A stretch of DNA of 40,968 nt from a bacterium (GCA_021786295.1 JAJYNO010000016.1:1-40968); one strand, 5' to 3'. Counted from the first letter of the stretch, positions 7,735 to 16,630 are shown. Numbers and translations are program-made. The notes: generated by a model from the sequence alone, not told the origin.

Positions 7735-8133
7735 TCAGCGCTTGGAGAACTGGAAGCGCTTGCGGGCCTTCGGATGGCCGTACTTCTTGCGCTCGACCAT
7801 GCGGGAGTCGCGGGTCAGGAACCCGGCCTTCTTCATGGAGGAGTGGAAACTGTCGCCGAGGGTGGCTATCGCGCGGGCGATGCCGTGGCGTATCGCGCCG
7901 GCCTGGCTGGAGACGCCGCCGCCTACCACCTTGACCACGCAGTCGAACTTCTGGTCCTTGGTCAGGTCGAAAGGGGTGACGATAACGTGCTTGAGGCGCG
8001 GATTGTTGCCGAAGTACTCCTCAGGCGTCTTCGAGTTTATGGTGATCTTGCCTTCTCCGCCCTGGGAGAGGCGCACCTGCGCCACGGAGGTCTTGCGGCG
8101 GCCGGTGGCCAGTATCAGATTCTTGTTTTCCAT
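7735..8133 (-). CDS. rpsI: 30S ribosomal protein S9
   Basis: Ribosomal protein S9 of the 30S head, whose C-terminal tail reaches the P-site tRNA. The 132-residue product shows the family signature GGGVSSQAGAIRHGIARA and the conserved basic tail KKYGHPKARKRFQFSKR ending in Lys-Arg. The N-terminus LATGRRKTSVAQVRL is canonical. A Shine-Dalgarno-like AAAGGAA precedes the ATG at 8133. It follows rplM by 21 bp in the universal rplM-rpsI order and is closed by a strong hairpin terminator. Confidence 0.98.
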   Translation of the reverse strand: MENKNLILATGRRKTSVAQVRLSQGGEGKITINSKTPEEYFGNNPRLKHVIVTPFDLTKDQKFDCVVKVVGGGVSSQAGAIRHGIARAIATLGDSFHSSMKKAGFLTRDSRMVERKKYGHPKARKRFQFSKR

Positions 8134-8154
8134 GTTATGCGTTTCCTTTGTGCG

Positions 8155-8586
8155 TTACTTGGCCGCTTTGGGGGCGGCGAACTGGGTCTGCGCGCCGGTG
8201 AAGAGGCGCAGACGCTTCATGCGCCTGGAGCGCAGCCTGTTGTCGTCCAGCATGCGCTTGACGGCCAGTTCGAGCACCTTGGTGGAGTCCTGCTCCATCT
8301 GGCGCTTGTACGGGATGGTCTTCGCCCCGCCGGCGTAGCCGGAGTGGCGGAAATAGAACTTGTCCTCGGCCTTGTTGCCGGTGATGCGGAGCTTGTCCGT
8401 GTTGGTGACGACGACGAAGTCGCCGCAGTCGACGTTGGGCGCGAAGTCGCGCTTGTGCTTGCCCGCCAGGAGCACCGCTATCCGGGTGGAGAGACGGCCC
8501 AGCACCTGGTCGGTGGCGTCCAGGAAATGCCATTTCCTGGTCTTTTCGGCCGTTTCGGCCTTGGGCAAAGTGGTTTTCTGTATCAT
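8155..8586 (-). CDS. rplM: 50S ribosomal protein L13
   Basis: Ribosomal protein L13 of the 50S subunit. As annotated it is 143 residues, the usual family length. WHFLDATDQVLGRLSTRIA and the central FVVVTNTDKLRITGNKAEDK segment are typical. The frame runs upstream to a TTG at 8604, but the start is placed at ATG 8586 (MIQKTTLPKAE) because the extension lies inside the promoter. The -10 box TATCAT is only 9 nt before the ATG and no Shine-Dalgarno is present, so the mRNA is probably leaderless. Cotranscribed with rpsI. Confidence 0.97.
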   Translation of the reverse strand: MIQKTTLPKAETAEKTRKWHFLDATDQVLGRLSTRIAVLLAGKHKRDFAPNVDCGDFVVVTNTDKLRITGNKAEDKFYFRHSGYAGGAKTIPYKRQMEQDSTKVLELAVKRMLDDNRLRSRRMKRLRLFTGAQTQFAAPKAAK

Positions 8587-8595
8587 AGTCAGATT

Positions 8596-8624
8596 ATGAT
8601 ACAAAATTTGCAGGCCTTATGCAA
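8596..8624 (-). promoter_or_regulatory. Predicted promoter of rplM-rpsI, leaderless arrangement
   Basis: On the minus strand, TTGCAT (8624-8619), a 17-bp spacer and TATCAT (8601-8596). The expected transcription start falls within about 2 nt of the rplM ATG at 8586. Confidence 0.65.
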
Positions 8625-8633
8625 AGGACGAGT

Positions 8634-10691
8634 TCAGCGAGCCGCGGGGCCGGGCCGCCCCAGCTTCGGAGGGGCGCCCGTGCGGCAGGGGCTGTCGGAA
8701 GGGTCGGTGCCGCCCATCCAGACCTCCCCGCCCTCGCAGAAATGGTTGTGCTTCACGCCTCCGGTGCCGAAGAAGGCCGTGGAGCCGTCGCTGCCGATGC
8801 CGGCCGCGTCGTTGTTGCGGTAGGCGGCTATGAACGAGGAGAGCTTGTCGTTGCAGCCGTTCTTGCAGAGCGAATTGGCGTCGAAACAGAGCAGGTAGCG
8901 CTGGCGCGCCCCGTCGAAGAGCTGCACCACGGCGTTCACGGGGCTGCTCTTCAGCGTGCTCTCCGGACAGCGGGTGGCGCTTAGCAGCCAGAGGTACTCC
9001 GGTTCGGAGATCTCCTCGTAGCCCTTGGCGCGGAGCGCGGCTATCTCCTTCTCCGCCTCCTCCGAGGCCCTGGCCTGAGGGCTGGCCGGGACCGGCTCGG
9101 CCGGCAGCAGCCAGGTCTTCTTGCCGGGGACGGCGGCGCGGTACAGTTCCTCTCCCTCCGGCGTCAGCCTGCCGTTCTTGTCGAAGACCGGGTCGCCTTT
9201 TTCGGTGCGCAGCTGGAAGATGGTCCTGAAATCCAGCCCTTCCTTCTCGAAGAACTTTATGGCGTCGCGGGTCAGGAGCGAGACGTAAAGCTTGTAGCCG
9301 TCCCCGGTCAGCAGCAGGCGCGTCCTGCCCCCTGAATCGTGCCGCATGTAGACCCCGCGCGTGTCGGGCGCATTGCGGTGGAGATAGTCCACGGCGCCAG
9401 CCAGTTCGGCCGCCGTGATGGCGCGGAAAAGCCCCTTGGCGTCCGGGTCCAGCCCGGTCTCCTTCTGGTCCGCGGCGCCGCGCAGCTTGAGCTCGGCGAG
9501 TATCTGGTCGTCGGTCAGCGAGGCGTCTTTGAGCTCCTCCAGCCGCGTCCTGGCGTTGTCGTTCTGCGGTTCCAGCGCGGTTATCGCGGAGTAGGTCGCC
9601 ATGGCGCCGGGGATGTCCGAGACCGAGTCCTGGGCCGCAGCCAGGCCTTTCAGCACTTCGAGGTCCTTGGGGGAGGCCTCCAGCGCCAGTTTGTACTGCT
9701 CGATGGCCCCGGCGGGACTGCCGAGCTTCAGCCAGGTTTCGGCGGCCTTCGTCCTGCAGAGGGTATAGGCGGGGTTCTTGGGGCCGTAGAGCGCGGCCGC
9801 CCTCTCGTATTCCTTCACGCCCTCCTCGTATTTGCCGAGCCTCACCATGAGCGGGGCTCTCTGCGCGGCCAGGTCCGGGTCAGAAGGGGAGAGTTTCAGG
9901 CAGGAGTCGCTTTGCCTCAGCGCCGTGCCGAGGCTGTCCTTCAGGAACTCCTCCCTGAACTTCTCCTTGCAGGCTTCCAGCCCCTCTTTTCCCGTTTTGG
10001 CCCGCGGCCCGGGGCGGCGGCGGAGCGGCTTCCTGGCGCTCAGCTCCGCGCGCTTCAGCCCCGACCTGATAAGTATAAGGTAGTACGGGGCGTCGGGGGC
10101 GCGGCTCGCGCGGGCCAGCGCCAGCGCCTTCCTGTAGGAGGCCAGCGCCCGCACGGTGTTGCCGCGCTTCTCCATCAGCCTGCCCAGATAGTAGCGCGCC
10201 TGGAAGCTGGTCGAGGAGATCTCGACCCCCTGCTCCAGCGTTTCGGCGGCTTCCCTGGGGCTGCCGGCAGCGGCGTAGGTGAACCCGAGCTCCCTGTAGG
10301 GCGGGTAGGCGGTGGGGTCGGCCTCGAGGGCCTTGCGGCAGTCGGTGAGCGCCTCCGCGCGGTTGTGCAGGGCCCTCATGGATTTGCAGGCGCCCACGTA
10401 CCCGGCGTAGTCCTGCGGATGCCTGACGATGTAGGCCGCCGCCGCGGCGGCCAGGCGCCTGGCCCTCGCCGGAGAGTTCTCCGGCATCAGTTCGGTCGCC
10501 AGCAGCAGCAGTTCCCTGTCCTCCGGATTTCCGCCCAGGGACAGCACGGCGATGTCGAAGGCGCCGGAAGGGGAGCCGCGCTGCGCGGCCTGCCTGACGC
10601 GCGCCAGGTCGCCGGCCGGAGCCGCCGCGGCGCGGGCCGGGGCGGCGGAGAAGACCGCCAGCGACAGTATCAGGCCCCCTAGTCCGGTCAT
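8634..10691 (-). CDS. Secreted TPR-repeat protein with a cysteine-containing C-terminal domain
   Basis: A 685-residue exported protein of unknown function. An N-terminal signal peptide (LGGLILSLAVFSAAPARA) is followed by about ten tetratricopeptide-like helical repeats (residues 30-390), recognisable from units such as ALTDCRKALEADPTAYPPYR and GAIEQYKLALEASPKDLEVL. TPRs are protein-binding scaffolds. The C-terminal 270 residues are not TPR. They contain five Cys after residue 570 or so and a HNHFCEGGEVWMGG patch near the end, suggesting a small disulphide-bonded or metal-binding domain. The stop is close to the rplM promoter. The ATG at 10691 is 1 bp after the dcd stop, so it is likely cotranscribed with dcd. 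Confidence 0.75.
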   Translation of the reverse strand: MTGLGGLILSLAVFSAAPARAAAAPAGDLARVRQAAQRGSPSGAFDIAVLSLGGNPEDRELLLLATELMPENSPARARRLAAAAAAYIVRHPQDYAGYVGACKSMRALHNRAEALTDCRKALEADPTAYPPYRELGFTYAAAGSPREAAETLEQGVEISSTSFQARYYLGRLMEKRGNTVRALASYRKALALARASRAPDAPYYLILIRSGLKRAELSARKPLRRRPGPRAKTGKEGLEACKEKFREEFLKDSLGTALRQSDSCLKLSPSDPDLAAQRAPLMVRLGKYEEGVKEYERAAALYGPKNPAYTLCRTKAAETWLKLGSPAGAIEQYKLALEASPKDLEVLKGLAAAQDSVSDIPGAMATYSAITALEPQNDNARTRLEELKDASLTDDQILAELKLRGAADQKETGLDPDAKGLFRAITAAELAGAVDYLHRNAPDTRGVYMRHDSGGRTRLLLTGDGYKLYVSLLTRDAIKFFEKEGLDFRTIFQLRTEKGDPVFDKNGRLTPEGEELYRAAVPGKKTWLLPAEPVPASPQARASEEAEKEIAALRAKGYEEISEPEYLWLLSATRCPESTLKSSPVNAVVQLFDGARQRYLLCFDANSLCKNGCNDKLSSFIAAYRNNDAAGIGSDGSTAFFGTGGVKHNHFCEGGEVWMGGTDPSDSPCRTGAPPKLGRPGPAAR

Positions 10692-10692
10692 C

Positions 10693-11259
10693 TTATCTGC
10701 CGGCTTTCAGTATGCGCGGCAGGGTGACCCCCAGCTGCGCCTGGTATTTGCCCTTGCGGTCCTTGTAGGAGGTCTCGCATTCGTCCTCGGCCCCCAGGAA
10801 GACCAGCTGGGCTATCCCCTCGTCGGAGTAGATCTTGGCGGGCAGGGGAGTGGTGTTGGAGATCTCGAGAGTGAGATGGCCTTCCCACTCCGGCTCCAGC
10901 GGCGTGATGTTGACGACGATGCCGCAGCGGGCGTACGTGCTCTTGCCGATGCACAGGCCTATTACGCCGCGCGGGATGCGGAAATATTCCACCGAACGGG
11001 CCAGCGCGAACGAGTGCGCCGGCACTATGCAGTACGGGGCCTTGAGGTCCACGAAGGACTTTTCGGCGAAGCTCTTGGGGTCCACCACGCAATTGTGCAC
11101 GTCGGTGAAGACCTTGTACTCGTCGGCGACGCGGATGTCGTAGCCGTAGGAGGACAGGCCGTAGGAGACCTTCCCCTTGGCGACGAGCCCCTCCACGAAG
11201 GGGGAGATCATCTTCCTTTTCCGGCACATTTCCCTTATCCAGGAATCGGGTTTCAGCAT
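10693..11259 (-). CDS. dcd: dCTP deaminase
   Basis: Deaminates dCTP to dUTP, feeding dTMP synthesis. The 188-residue product carries the family's hallmarks: [14 protein letters not shown] near residue 32, [20 protein letters not shown] with the active-site Arg and Glu around residues 110-130, [20 protein letters not shown], and the C-terminal [12 protein letters not shown]...GVTLPRI. The nearest relatives are the monofunctional E. coli-type or related proteobacterial enzymes; a bifunctional deaminase/diphosphatase cannot be excluded. It abuts the squalene/phytoene synthase gene with no gap and is followed immediately by the TPR gene. Confidence 0.96.
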   Translation of the reverse strand: MLKPDSWIREMCRKRKMISPFVEGLVAKGKVSYGLSSYGYDIRVADEYKVFTDVHNCVVDPKSFAEKSFVDLKAPYCIVPAHSFALARSVEYFRIPRGVIGLCIGKSTYARCGIVVNITPLEPEWEGHLTLEISNTTPLPAKIYSDEGIAQLVFLGAEDECETSYKDRKGKYQAQLGVTLPRILKAGR

Positions 11260-12099
11260 TCAGATTCTCCTGTAGTCCTTCCAGGCCCTGAAAAGAGCCC
11301 CCAGTTTCTCCGCGCGGCTCAGGCGGGTGCGGCCTCCCTTGACGCGGAAGCCGCCCCGCTCCATCTTCTCCAGCAGTTCGCGGTAGATGGCCCCCATCAC
11401 CAGCGCCGGCGCCAGACGGCGCTTCTGCCCCGGCGAGGCCGCGGCCAGCGCCCCGGCGTAGAAAGCGCGGGCCCTGGCCGCTTCGAATTTCATCAATTCT
11501 ATAAAATTGGGCGTGTAATTGGAACCGGAGAGGTCGCTCTCGGAGCAGCCGAAGCGCTCCAGGTCCTCCCGCGGCAGGTAGACGCGGCCGGCGGCCCGGT
11601 CCTCGGCCACGTCCCGCAGGATGTTGGTCAGCTGAACGGCGTAGCCGAGCTTCTCGGCCAGTTCGGGCGCGCGGGCGTCGTCGTAGCGGAAGATGGCAAG
11701 ACAGGCCAGGCCCACAGCCGAGGCCACGCGGTACATGTAGCGCTCCAGGTCCGGGAACGAGCGGAACGGGGCGGGCGAGACGTCCATGCCGACGCCCTCC
11801 AGCACCAGCAGGAAATGCTCGCGCTTCAGCGGGAAGGCCGCTATAGCCCGCGAAAGGTCCCGTGCCAGCGGCGAGTCCGGCGGCCTTCCGGAGAAAAGGT
11901 CCTCCACTCCGCGGCGCCAGACCTCCAGACGGAGGCGCTTCTCTTCCGGCGGGGAAGCCGGGTCGTCGGCTATATCGTCGGCGGCCCTGGCGAAGCCGTA
12001 GTAGGCCGAAAGCGCCTTCCGCTGGACCGGGTCCAGAAAGAAGAAAGCGGGCCTGAAGGAGGAGCCCGCTTCGTAAGGACGTTCGTTCCCCCGCGGCAA
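11260..12099 (-). CDS. Squalene/phytoene synthase family prenyltransferase
   Basis: Head-to-head condensing prenyl synthase that joins two C15 or C20 diphosphates, giving squalene-type or phytoene-type products. The 279-residue product has both aspartate motifs that bind the Mg-diphosphates: ADDIADD at about residue 40 and NILRDVAEDRAAGRVYLP at about residue 165. YAVQLTNILRD is the family signature. No other carotenoid or hopanoid gene lies nearby, so phytoene synthase (CrtB) and hydroxysqualene-type synthases (HpnC/HpnD) cannot be told apart. It is followed directly by dcd and preceded by the clostripain-family gene across a 10-bp gap, so it may share its transcript. Confidence 0.9.
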   Translation of the reverse strand: MPRGNERPYEAGSSFRPAFFFLDPVQRKALSAYYGFARAADDIADDPASPPEEKRLRLEVWRRGVEDLFSGRPPDSPLARDLSRAIAAFPLKREHFLLVLEGVGMDVSPAPFRSFPDLERYMYRVASAVGLACLAIFRYDDARAPELAEKLGYAVQLTNILRDVAEDRAAGRVYLPREDLERFGCSESDLSGSNYTPNFIELMKFEAARARAFYAGALAAASPGQKRRLAPALVMGAIYRELLEKMERGGFRVKGGRTRLSRAEKLGALFRAWKDYRRI

Positions 12100-12109
12100 G
12101 GGCGCTCCT

Positions 12110-13471
12110 TTACCTGTCCGGGATCCCTTCGAGGTAGTTCATGAAGGTCTCCCAGCCCGAATCCCTGGCGAACCGGAGCCTGGAATAGGTGGGGTAATAA
12201 TCTATAAGGTCGCCCGGCTTGCCCGGTATGTCTACCGAGATGCCGTGGGTCCTGGAGTATTCCTTGCCGGTGCGGTCCTTCCCGACCCAGACGGTCCTTA
12301 TCACCAGCTCGTCGGAGATGTACTTCTCGAGCGCCCGGCCGGCGGCCAGGGCCTCCGCGGCGCCGGGCCGGGTCCGGTCCGCGTACCTGCCGAAAAGTTC
12401 CGTCAGGTCGTAGAGGTCCCCGTAGAAAGAGATGCGCTTGTCCGGGTCGGTCTTCTCGTCGCCTACCTCGAAACGCAGCACCTCGGCCTTGGCCTTGGCC
12501 ATGGCCTCCCTGTCGTCGTCCTTCATGGCCAGCGTGTACCAGTCCCTGGCCCTGTCGGCCAGGCCGCGCACCCGGTCCGCGCGTATGGCCGAAAGCTGGG
12601 TGCCGTACTTGCCGTCCGCCAGCAGCTGCTGGTATTGCGGGCGGGAATACATCTCGTGGAACGCGTCGGCCATCAGCGCCCCGGCCCGCTCCGGGCCCAT
12701 GGCCGGGTCTGCTTCCAGGCCGCCCAGGAAGCCCTCCCAGTTGAGGCTGGGCAGCTGTATGACCTCCTCGGACCCCACTATGACGCGCGCGGCGTCCCTG
12801 AGCTGGTCGGCCACCTCGGCCATCTGCATGAAACAGGCCATGGAAACGTACATATCCACCTTGCCGCCCTCTTCGAAGATCTTCCCGAGGTCGAGAGTGG
12901 AGATGTAGTGCCCGGTGGTGAAGTCGTGCGAGATGGAGCGCTGCCGGCCCGCGCCGTGCCCTCCTCCGAAGGACTTGGGGTCTATCCAGCCCCAGCCGTG
13001 GTCCCAGATCACGAAGAGGTATTTCTTGGCCGGGTATTCCGCCCTGGCCCATTTAAGGAAGGCCGCGGCCTGGCGCCAGTCGCCCATGTCGACGTTCCCG
13101 AGGTCGGCCAGCATGGGCGAGGCGATATGCGCCGGGTCTGTGTCCTTGGTCACGTAGTAGCGGCGCACCCCGGTCCAGTCCCCGTCGGCCGTGGTGTCGT
13201 TCTCCAGCCCCCTGGAGCGTCCTATCTCGGCCACTATCGCCACCTTGCCGTCGGAGCCAACGGTCTCGAAACGGTTCATGTCGGAGAGCGCGTACGGCTC
13301 TATGTTGCTCTTGCCGTTCATGTAGACCATGACGGTCCACTCGCGCAGCCCGGGGGCCGAAACCGCGGGCGGCGGGGGCGCGCCTGCCGGAGCCTGGAGC
13401 GAAAGCGAATCCAGGGCCGGCGAAGCGTGCGCGGCCGTGAGCAGCAGAGGGGCGAGCAGTGACAGTAGCAT
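12110..13471 (-). CDS. Secreted clostripain-family cysteine protease (peptidase C11)
   Basis: A 453-residue exported protease. The signal peptide is MLLSLLAPLLLTAAHASPA. The C11 domain opens with REWTVMVYMNGKSNIEPYAL. The catalytic His is His158 in VIWDHGWGW, and the catalytic Cys is Cys213 in SMACFMQMAEV. Family members cleave after Arg or other basic residues and many are autoprocessed; substrate preference here is unknown. The open frame continues upstream to 14050, antisense-free but without signal sequence. The start at ATG 13471 is chosen because a GGAGAG ribosome-binding site lies 3-8 nt before it and it places the signal peptide at the N-terminus. Confidence 0.88.
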   Translation of the reverse strand: MLLSLLAPLLLTAAHASPALDSLSLQAPAGAPPPPAVSAPGLREWTVMVYMNGKSNIEPYALSDMNRFETVGSDGKVAIVAEIGRSRGLENDTTADGDWTGVRRYYVTKDTDPAHIASPMLADLGNVDMGDWRQAAAFLKWARAEYPAKKYLFVIWDHGWGWIDPKSFGGGHGAGRQRSISHDFTTGHYISTLDLGKIFEEGGKVDMYVSMACFMQMAEVADQLRDAARVIVGSEEVIQLPSLNWEGFLGGLEADPAMGPERAGALMADAFHEMYSRPQYQQLLADGKYGTQLSAIRADRVRGLADRARDWYTLAMKDDDREAMAKAKAEVLRFEVGDEKTDPDKRISFYGDLYDLTELFGRYADRTRPGAAEALAAGRALEKYISDELVIRTVWVGKDRTGKEYSRTHGISVDIPGKPGDLIDYYPTYSRLRFARDSGWETFMNYLEGIPDR

Positions 13472-13545
13472 TTTCTCTCCGTTATCTTTATAGAGCGCTG
13501 TACCAATTATCGCCAAAAAAGGCGCGTGACACAAGGGCCAAGGAC

Positions 13546-15933
13546 CTAGGCGCCGCCGGGACCGTGCAGCCGCAGCTTCTCCGCGGCCAGGGCGTCGTAG
13601 TAGGCGCCGAGGTCGCCGGAGTTGGCGGCCGTCTTGTAGATCTTGCCCAGCGGGAAGACGAAGGTGCCCCAGGGCAGCCTCATGGACCAGCCGCCGTCCT
13701 CGCCGTCGGCGTTGTACCAGGCGGCCTTGAGGTCTTTGGCCAGCAGGGCCGCCAGGATGTGGCCGTAGCAGCGCAGCAGCTTCCAGCCGTCCGCGGTGGG
13801 GGGGATGCCGGGCCTGAAGTTGTTCTTTACGGCCTTCTCGATCTTCGCCAGCCCGGTGCGGCTCAATTCTATGTGCGAGGTCTCGCTCAGCGAGGAGACC
13901 AGCACCATGATGCGGCGATGCTCCGTCTGGGCGTCGGTCAGCCTTTCCTGATGGCTCATGACCTTCGCCCTCACCGCCTGGGCGCCGCCCTGCGGCAGGA
14001 CGGGTTCCTTCAGCCTGTCCCCCACCCAGTCGGCGTATTTGGAAAGCCACCCGGGCTCCGGGACCGTCTCCTCCCAGAGCAGCCGCCAGACCCGCACTAT
14101 CGGATAGGTGGTAAGCTTGCGGTCGGGCAGCTCGAAGACCATGGGCCAGCCCCAGGGATCGAAGTCGGTCAGCTTCAGGAGGCGGCCCTTGTGCCTCTCC
14201 TGCAGGAAATAGCAGAGGAAAGCCGCGCAGTCGCGCACCGTCTCTATGTTGCCCTGGGGGTTGTCCCTGTCCTTTATGAACCTGAGGCGGAGCTTGCGCT
14301 CCACCTCGTTCAGCCCGGAGATGTTGAAATAGATCTTGCGGCCCAGCTCGTCCTCCAGGTCGGAGGCCAGGCGGAAGGCGCGCGAGATGAAATCGTCCCT
14401 GCGGCTTTCCTCTTCGGTGGGGACGGCCGCGCCGGCCATCACGTCGCGCAGGGTCTCTATCTGCATGGGCCGGGGAAGTTCCGGGGCCGGGGCCGCCTCT
14501 TGGGCGGGAGCCGGCCTGCCGCCGGGAAACGAGGCGTCGCGCGGCTGGGCCGGCGCGAGCGAGACCTGTTCGGCGGCCGGCCGCGGCGGTTCCGGCGCTG
14601 GCGTGATGAACTTGAAGCCGGCCGACATGGCGTCGAGTCCAGGCCGGCTCGGCTCCGGCTGAGCGGGCTTCTCAGACGGGGCCGGCGCGGGCTGCGGGGC
14701 GGGGCGGGCCGCCTGGGGCGGCCGCGGCGCCGGAGCTTCCGGAGCCGGGCGGCTAGGCGCGGGGGGTGGCTCCTGCCCGGCGCGGGGGAAGAGCGCCGCG
14801 GCCTTCTCCTTGGGGAACTCGGAGGCCAGGCGCACGGCCGAGGCCGGGTCCGTAAGCGCGACTTTTGCCGTGACCGCCGCCGCCTCCTCATGCCTGCCTT
14901 CCCGGAGGAGCGCCAGCGCCAGATTGGCCAGCGACTGGACCGAGGGGGTGAGCCCCGCGGAACTCCTGTAGCAGGCCTCGGCCTGCGCGGCGTCTCCGGA
15001 GCGGAGGTAGAGATTGCCCAGCTGGAAGAGGATGCGGCCTGAGAACGGCGAGGGAGAGATCAGGGCCGACCTTAGCGCGGTGACGGCGGCAGGCAGCATG
15101 CTCCTGTCCTTGGCGGTGAAGGCCGCCCGGGCCAGCGCCGAGCCGAGCCCGAAGAGCGGTTCTGTCTTGTCGAAGGCCGAGGCCGAGAGGCGCTGGAAGC
15201 CGTTCCGGGCCTTTTCGTACCTCCCTTCCTCCAGGTCGAGCCAGGCGGTTTCCAGCGTCCTGCGCTCCTCGTACCGGCTTTCCCCGGCCAGCCCTGAGAG
15301 AATGGCCGCGGCCTCCGCCGTGCTGCCTGTCCGGCGGTGTATGGACGCCAGCAGCAGGCGGGCCTCGGGATCGTTGTCTGACTTGAGCAGGTCGTAGGCT
15401 TCCTGCAGGAGGCCCAACTCGAGCATGGCCGAGCACATCTGGAACCTGGCGCGCGAGGCGGGATTGCGGGCATGCAGTTTCGCGTAAAGGTAATGAGCCT
15501 CGTGCAGCCTGCCGGCGGACAGCGCCTCGTCCGCCGAGGAGCTGTCCGCCGCCGGGCCGGTCCCCAGGAAGCCGGCCAGCAGCGAGACCTGCAGGCGTGA
15601 GCCCTTCAGGGCGGCGCATGGCGGCCTCGCCTGGGGATGGGAAGCGGGATTGAAGATGAACAGCTCGTGGAACGGGGCGTGGAAGAACAGCAGCGCCGCC
15701 TCCCGCAGCGGCTGCCTGACGAACGGCGGCGTCAGCAGGGACTCGCTGGTGAAGGCCGCCAGCGCCGGCTGGCCCTCCTCCTTCATGTCGGCCAGGGTAT
15801 GGAGCGGCACTGGCCCGGAGGCGTGCAGGCGCACCGGCAGGGCCGCGGACGCGACTCCGGAGAATAACGGGAGCGCGTCCGTGAAAGCGCCGGCGGCGCC
15901 CTCGAAAATGTTAGAATTCAAAGCGTCCGCCAC
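13546..15933 (-). CDS. Large multidomain TPR protein with SseB-like N-terminus
   Basis: A 795-residue protein with no signal peptide, so probably cytoplasmic. Residues 1-120 resemble the SseB N-terminal fold: a QPALAAFTSESLL segment followed by a hydrophobic strand and FIFNPASHPQ, as in SseB's AFTS...NPG pattern. Residues 130-370 are TPR-like repeats. Residues 375-500 are a Pro/Ala-rich linker. The C-terminal 290 residues are a globular domain I do not recognise, with conserved-looking LTDFDPWGWPMVFELP and GWSMRLPWGTFVFPLGKIY. The layout suggests an adaptor with two globular ends joined by repeats and a flexible linker. The start is GTG 15933 without a Shine-Dalgarno. The function is unknown. 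Confidence 0.7.
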   Translation of the reverse strand: MADALNSNIFEGAAGAFTDALPLFSGVASAALPVRLHASGPVPLHTLADMKEEGQPALAAFTSESLLTPPFVRQPLREAALLFFHAPFHELFIFNPASHPQARPPCAALKGSRLQVSLLAGFLGTGPAADSSSADEALSAGRLHEAHYLYAKLHARNPASRARFQMCSAMLELGLLQEAYDLLKSDNDPEARLLLASIHRRTGSTAEAAAILSGLAGESRYEERRTLETAWLDLEEGRYEKARNGFQRLSASAFDKTEPLFGLGSALARAAFTAKDRSMLPAAVTALRSALISPSPFSGRILFQLGNLYLRSGDAAQAEACYRSSAGLTPSVQSLANLALALLREGRHEEAAAVTAKVALTDPASAVRLASEFPKEKAAALFPRAGQEPPPAPSRPAPEAPAPRPPQAARPAPQPAPAPSEKPAQPEPSRPGLDAMSAGFKFITPAPEPPRPAAEQVSLAPAQPRDASFPGGRPAPAQEAAPAPELPRPMQIETLRDVMAGAAVPTEEESRRDDFISRAFRLASDLEDELGRKIYFNISGLNEVERKLRLRFIKDRDNPQGNIETVRDCAAFLCYFLQERHKGRLLKLTDFDPWGWPMVFELPDRKLTTYPIVRVWRLLWEETVPEPGWLSKYADWVGDRLKEPVLPQGGAQAVRAKVMSHQERLTDAQTEHRRIMVLVSSLSETSHIELSRTGLAKIEKAVKNNFRPGIPPTADGWKLLRCYGHILAALLAKDLKAAWYNADGEDGGWSMRLPWGTFVFPLGKIYKTAANSGDLGAYYDALAAEKLRLHGPGGA

Positions 15934-15980
15934 AGCGGATATTCTATTATATTTCCGGTCGTTCTGAACTCCGGCCTCAT
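15934..15980. promoter_or_regulatory. Divergent promoter region between the SseB-TPR gene and rdgB
   Basis: This 47-bp gap holds an AT-rich core in GC-rich DNA. Minus strand: TATAAT (15952-15947), 12 nt before the GTG start at 15933. Plus strand: TATTAT (15945-15950), 30 nt before the rdgB ATG. Neither has a convincing -35 box. The two -10 boxes overlap, so the genes may compete for polymerase. Confidence 0.4.
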
Positions 15981-16586
15981 ATGGAAAGAACTCTTGTCAT
16001 CGCCACTTTCAACCGCCATAAGCTGGAGGAGATAAGCGCCATCCTCCCGGAACTGCCCTTCGCTCTCAAACCCCTTTCGGATTTTCCCGGCGCCGAGGCT
16101 CCGGAAGAGGACGGCGGGACGCTGCTGGATAACGCGCTCAAAAAGGCGCTGGCGGCGGCGCGTTTCACGGGCCTCTGGGCGGTCGCGGACGACACCGGCC
16201 TGGAGGTAGACGCCCTGGGCGGAGCTCCCGGAGTGCGCTCCGCGAGGTACGCCGGGGAAAAGGCCTCTTACCGCGAGAACAACGCCCTACTGCTCTCCTC
16301 CCTGGCGGGGGTGCCGCCGGGGAAACGTTCGGCCCGCTTCGTCTGCGTCACCGCTCTGGCTTCCGCCTCCGGGCGGGTGCTGACCTCCCGCGGCGTGCTG
16401 GAAGGCGCCATCGCGACGGAGGCATCAGGCTCCAACGGCTTCGGCTACGACCCGCTCTTCCTGATAGGGGCTGGCCGGGTCACGCTGGCCTCCCTGTCCG
16501 AAGGGGAAAAGAACTCCGTGAGCCACCGCGCGCTCGCGCTCAGGGGGCTGCTGCCGGAACTGCTGCGCATTTTCCCCGGAGGCTAG
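15981..16586 (+). CDS. rdgB: XTP/dITP diphosphatase (RdgB/HAM1 family)
   Basis: House-cleaning pyrophosphatase that removes XTP, dITP and ITP from the nucleotide pool, giving monophosphate and PPi. The 201-residue product begins TLVIATFNRHKLEEIS, the canonical TxNxxK substrate-binding start. It has the catalytic ADDTGLEVDALGGAPGVRSARYAGE block near residue 68, GSNGFGYDPLF near residue 152 and a terminal KNSVSHRALAL. All expected motifs are present. It is divergent from the SseB-TPR gene and about 60 bp upstream of the sensor kinase, which has its own promoter. Confidence 0.97.
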   Translation: MERTLVIATFNRHKLEEISAILPELPFALKPLSDFPGAEAPEEDGGTLLDNALKKALAAARFTGLWAVADDTGLEVDALGGAPGVRSARYAGEKASYRENNALLLSSLAGVPPGKRSARFVCVTALASASGRVLTSRGVLEGAIATEASGSNGFGYDPLFLIGAGRVTLASLSEGEKNSVSHRALALRGLLPELLRIFPGG

Positions 16587-16602
16587 TCCGGCCCCGGCCT
16601 TC

Positions 16603-16630
16603 TTCCGACCGCCGGCATATCTGCTATAAT
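16603..16630 (+). promoter_or_regulatory. Predicted promoter of the kinase-LysM-TPR-murC operon
   Basis: TTCCGA (16603-16608), a 16-bp spacer and a perfect TATAAT (16625-16630). It lies 17 nt before the ATG at 16648, giving a leader of about 10 nt with no Shine-Dalgarno. Confidence 0.55.

Noticed and set aside
13505..13525. Weak hairpin CGCC-AAAAAA-GGCG as terminator for the SseB-TPR gene
   Set aside because: Stem of only 4 bp with the A/T run in the loop; not a credible intrinsic terminator.
13472..14050. Upstream extension of the clostripain frame
   Set aside because: Lies antisense-shifted inside the SseB-TPR gene and would bury the signal peptide; the ATG at 13471 has a ribosome-binding site.
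12245..15042. Long plus-strand frames opposite the clostripain and SseB-TPR genes
   Set aside because: Antisense shadows of high-GC genes; the minus strand has catalytic motifs, a signal peptide and repeats.
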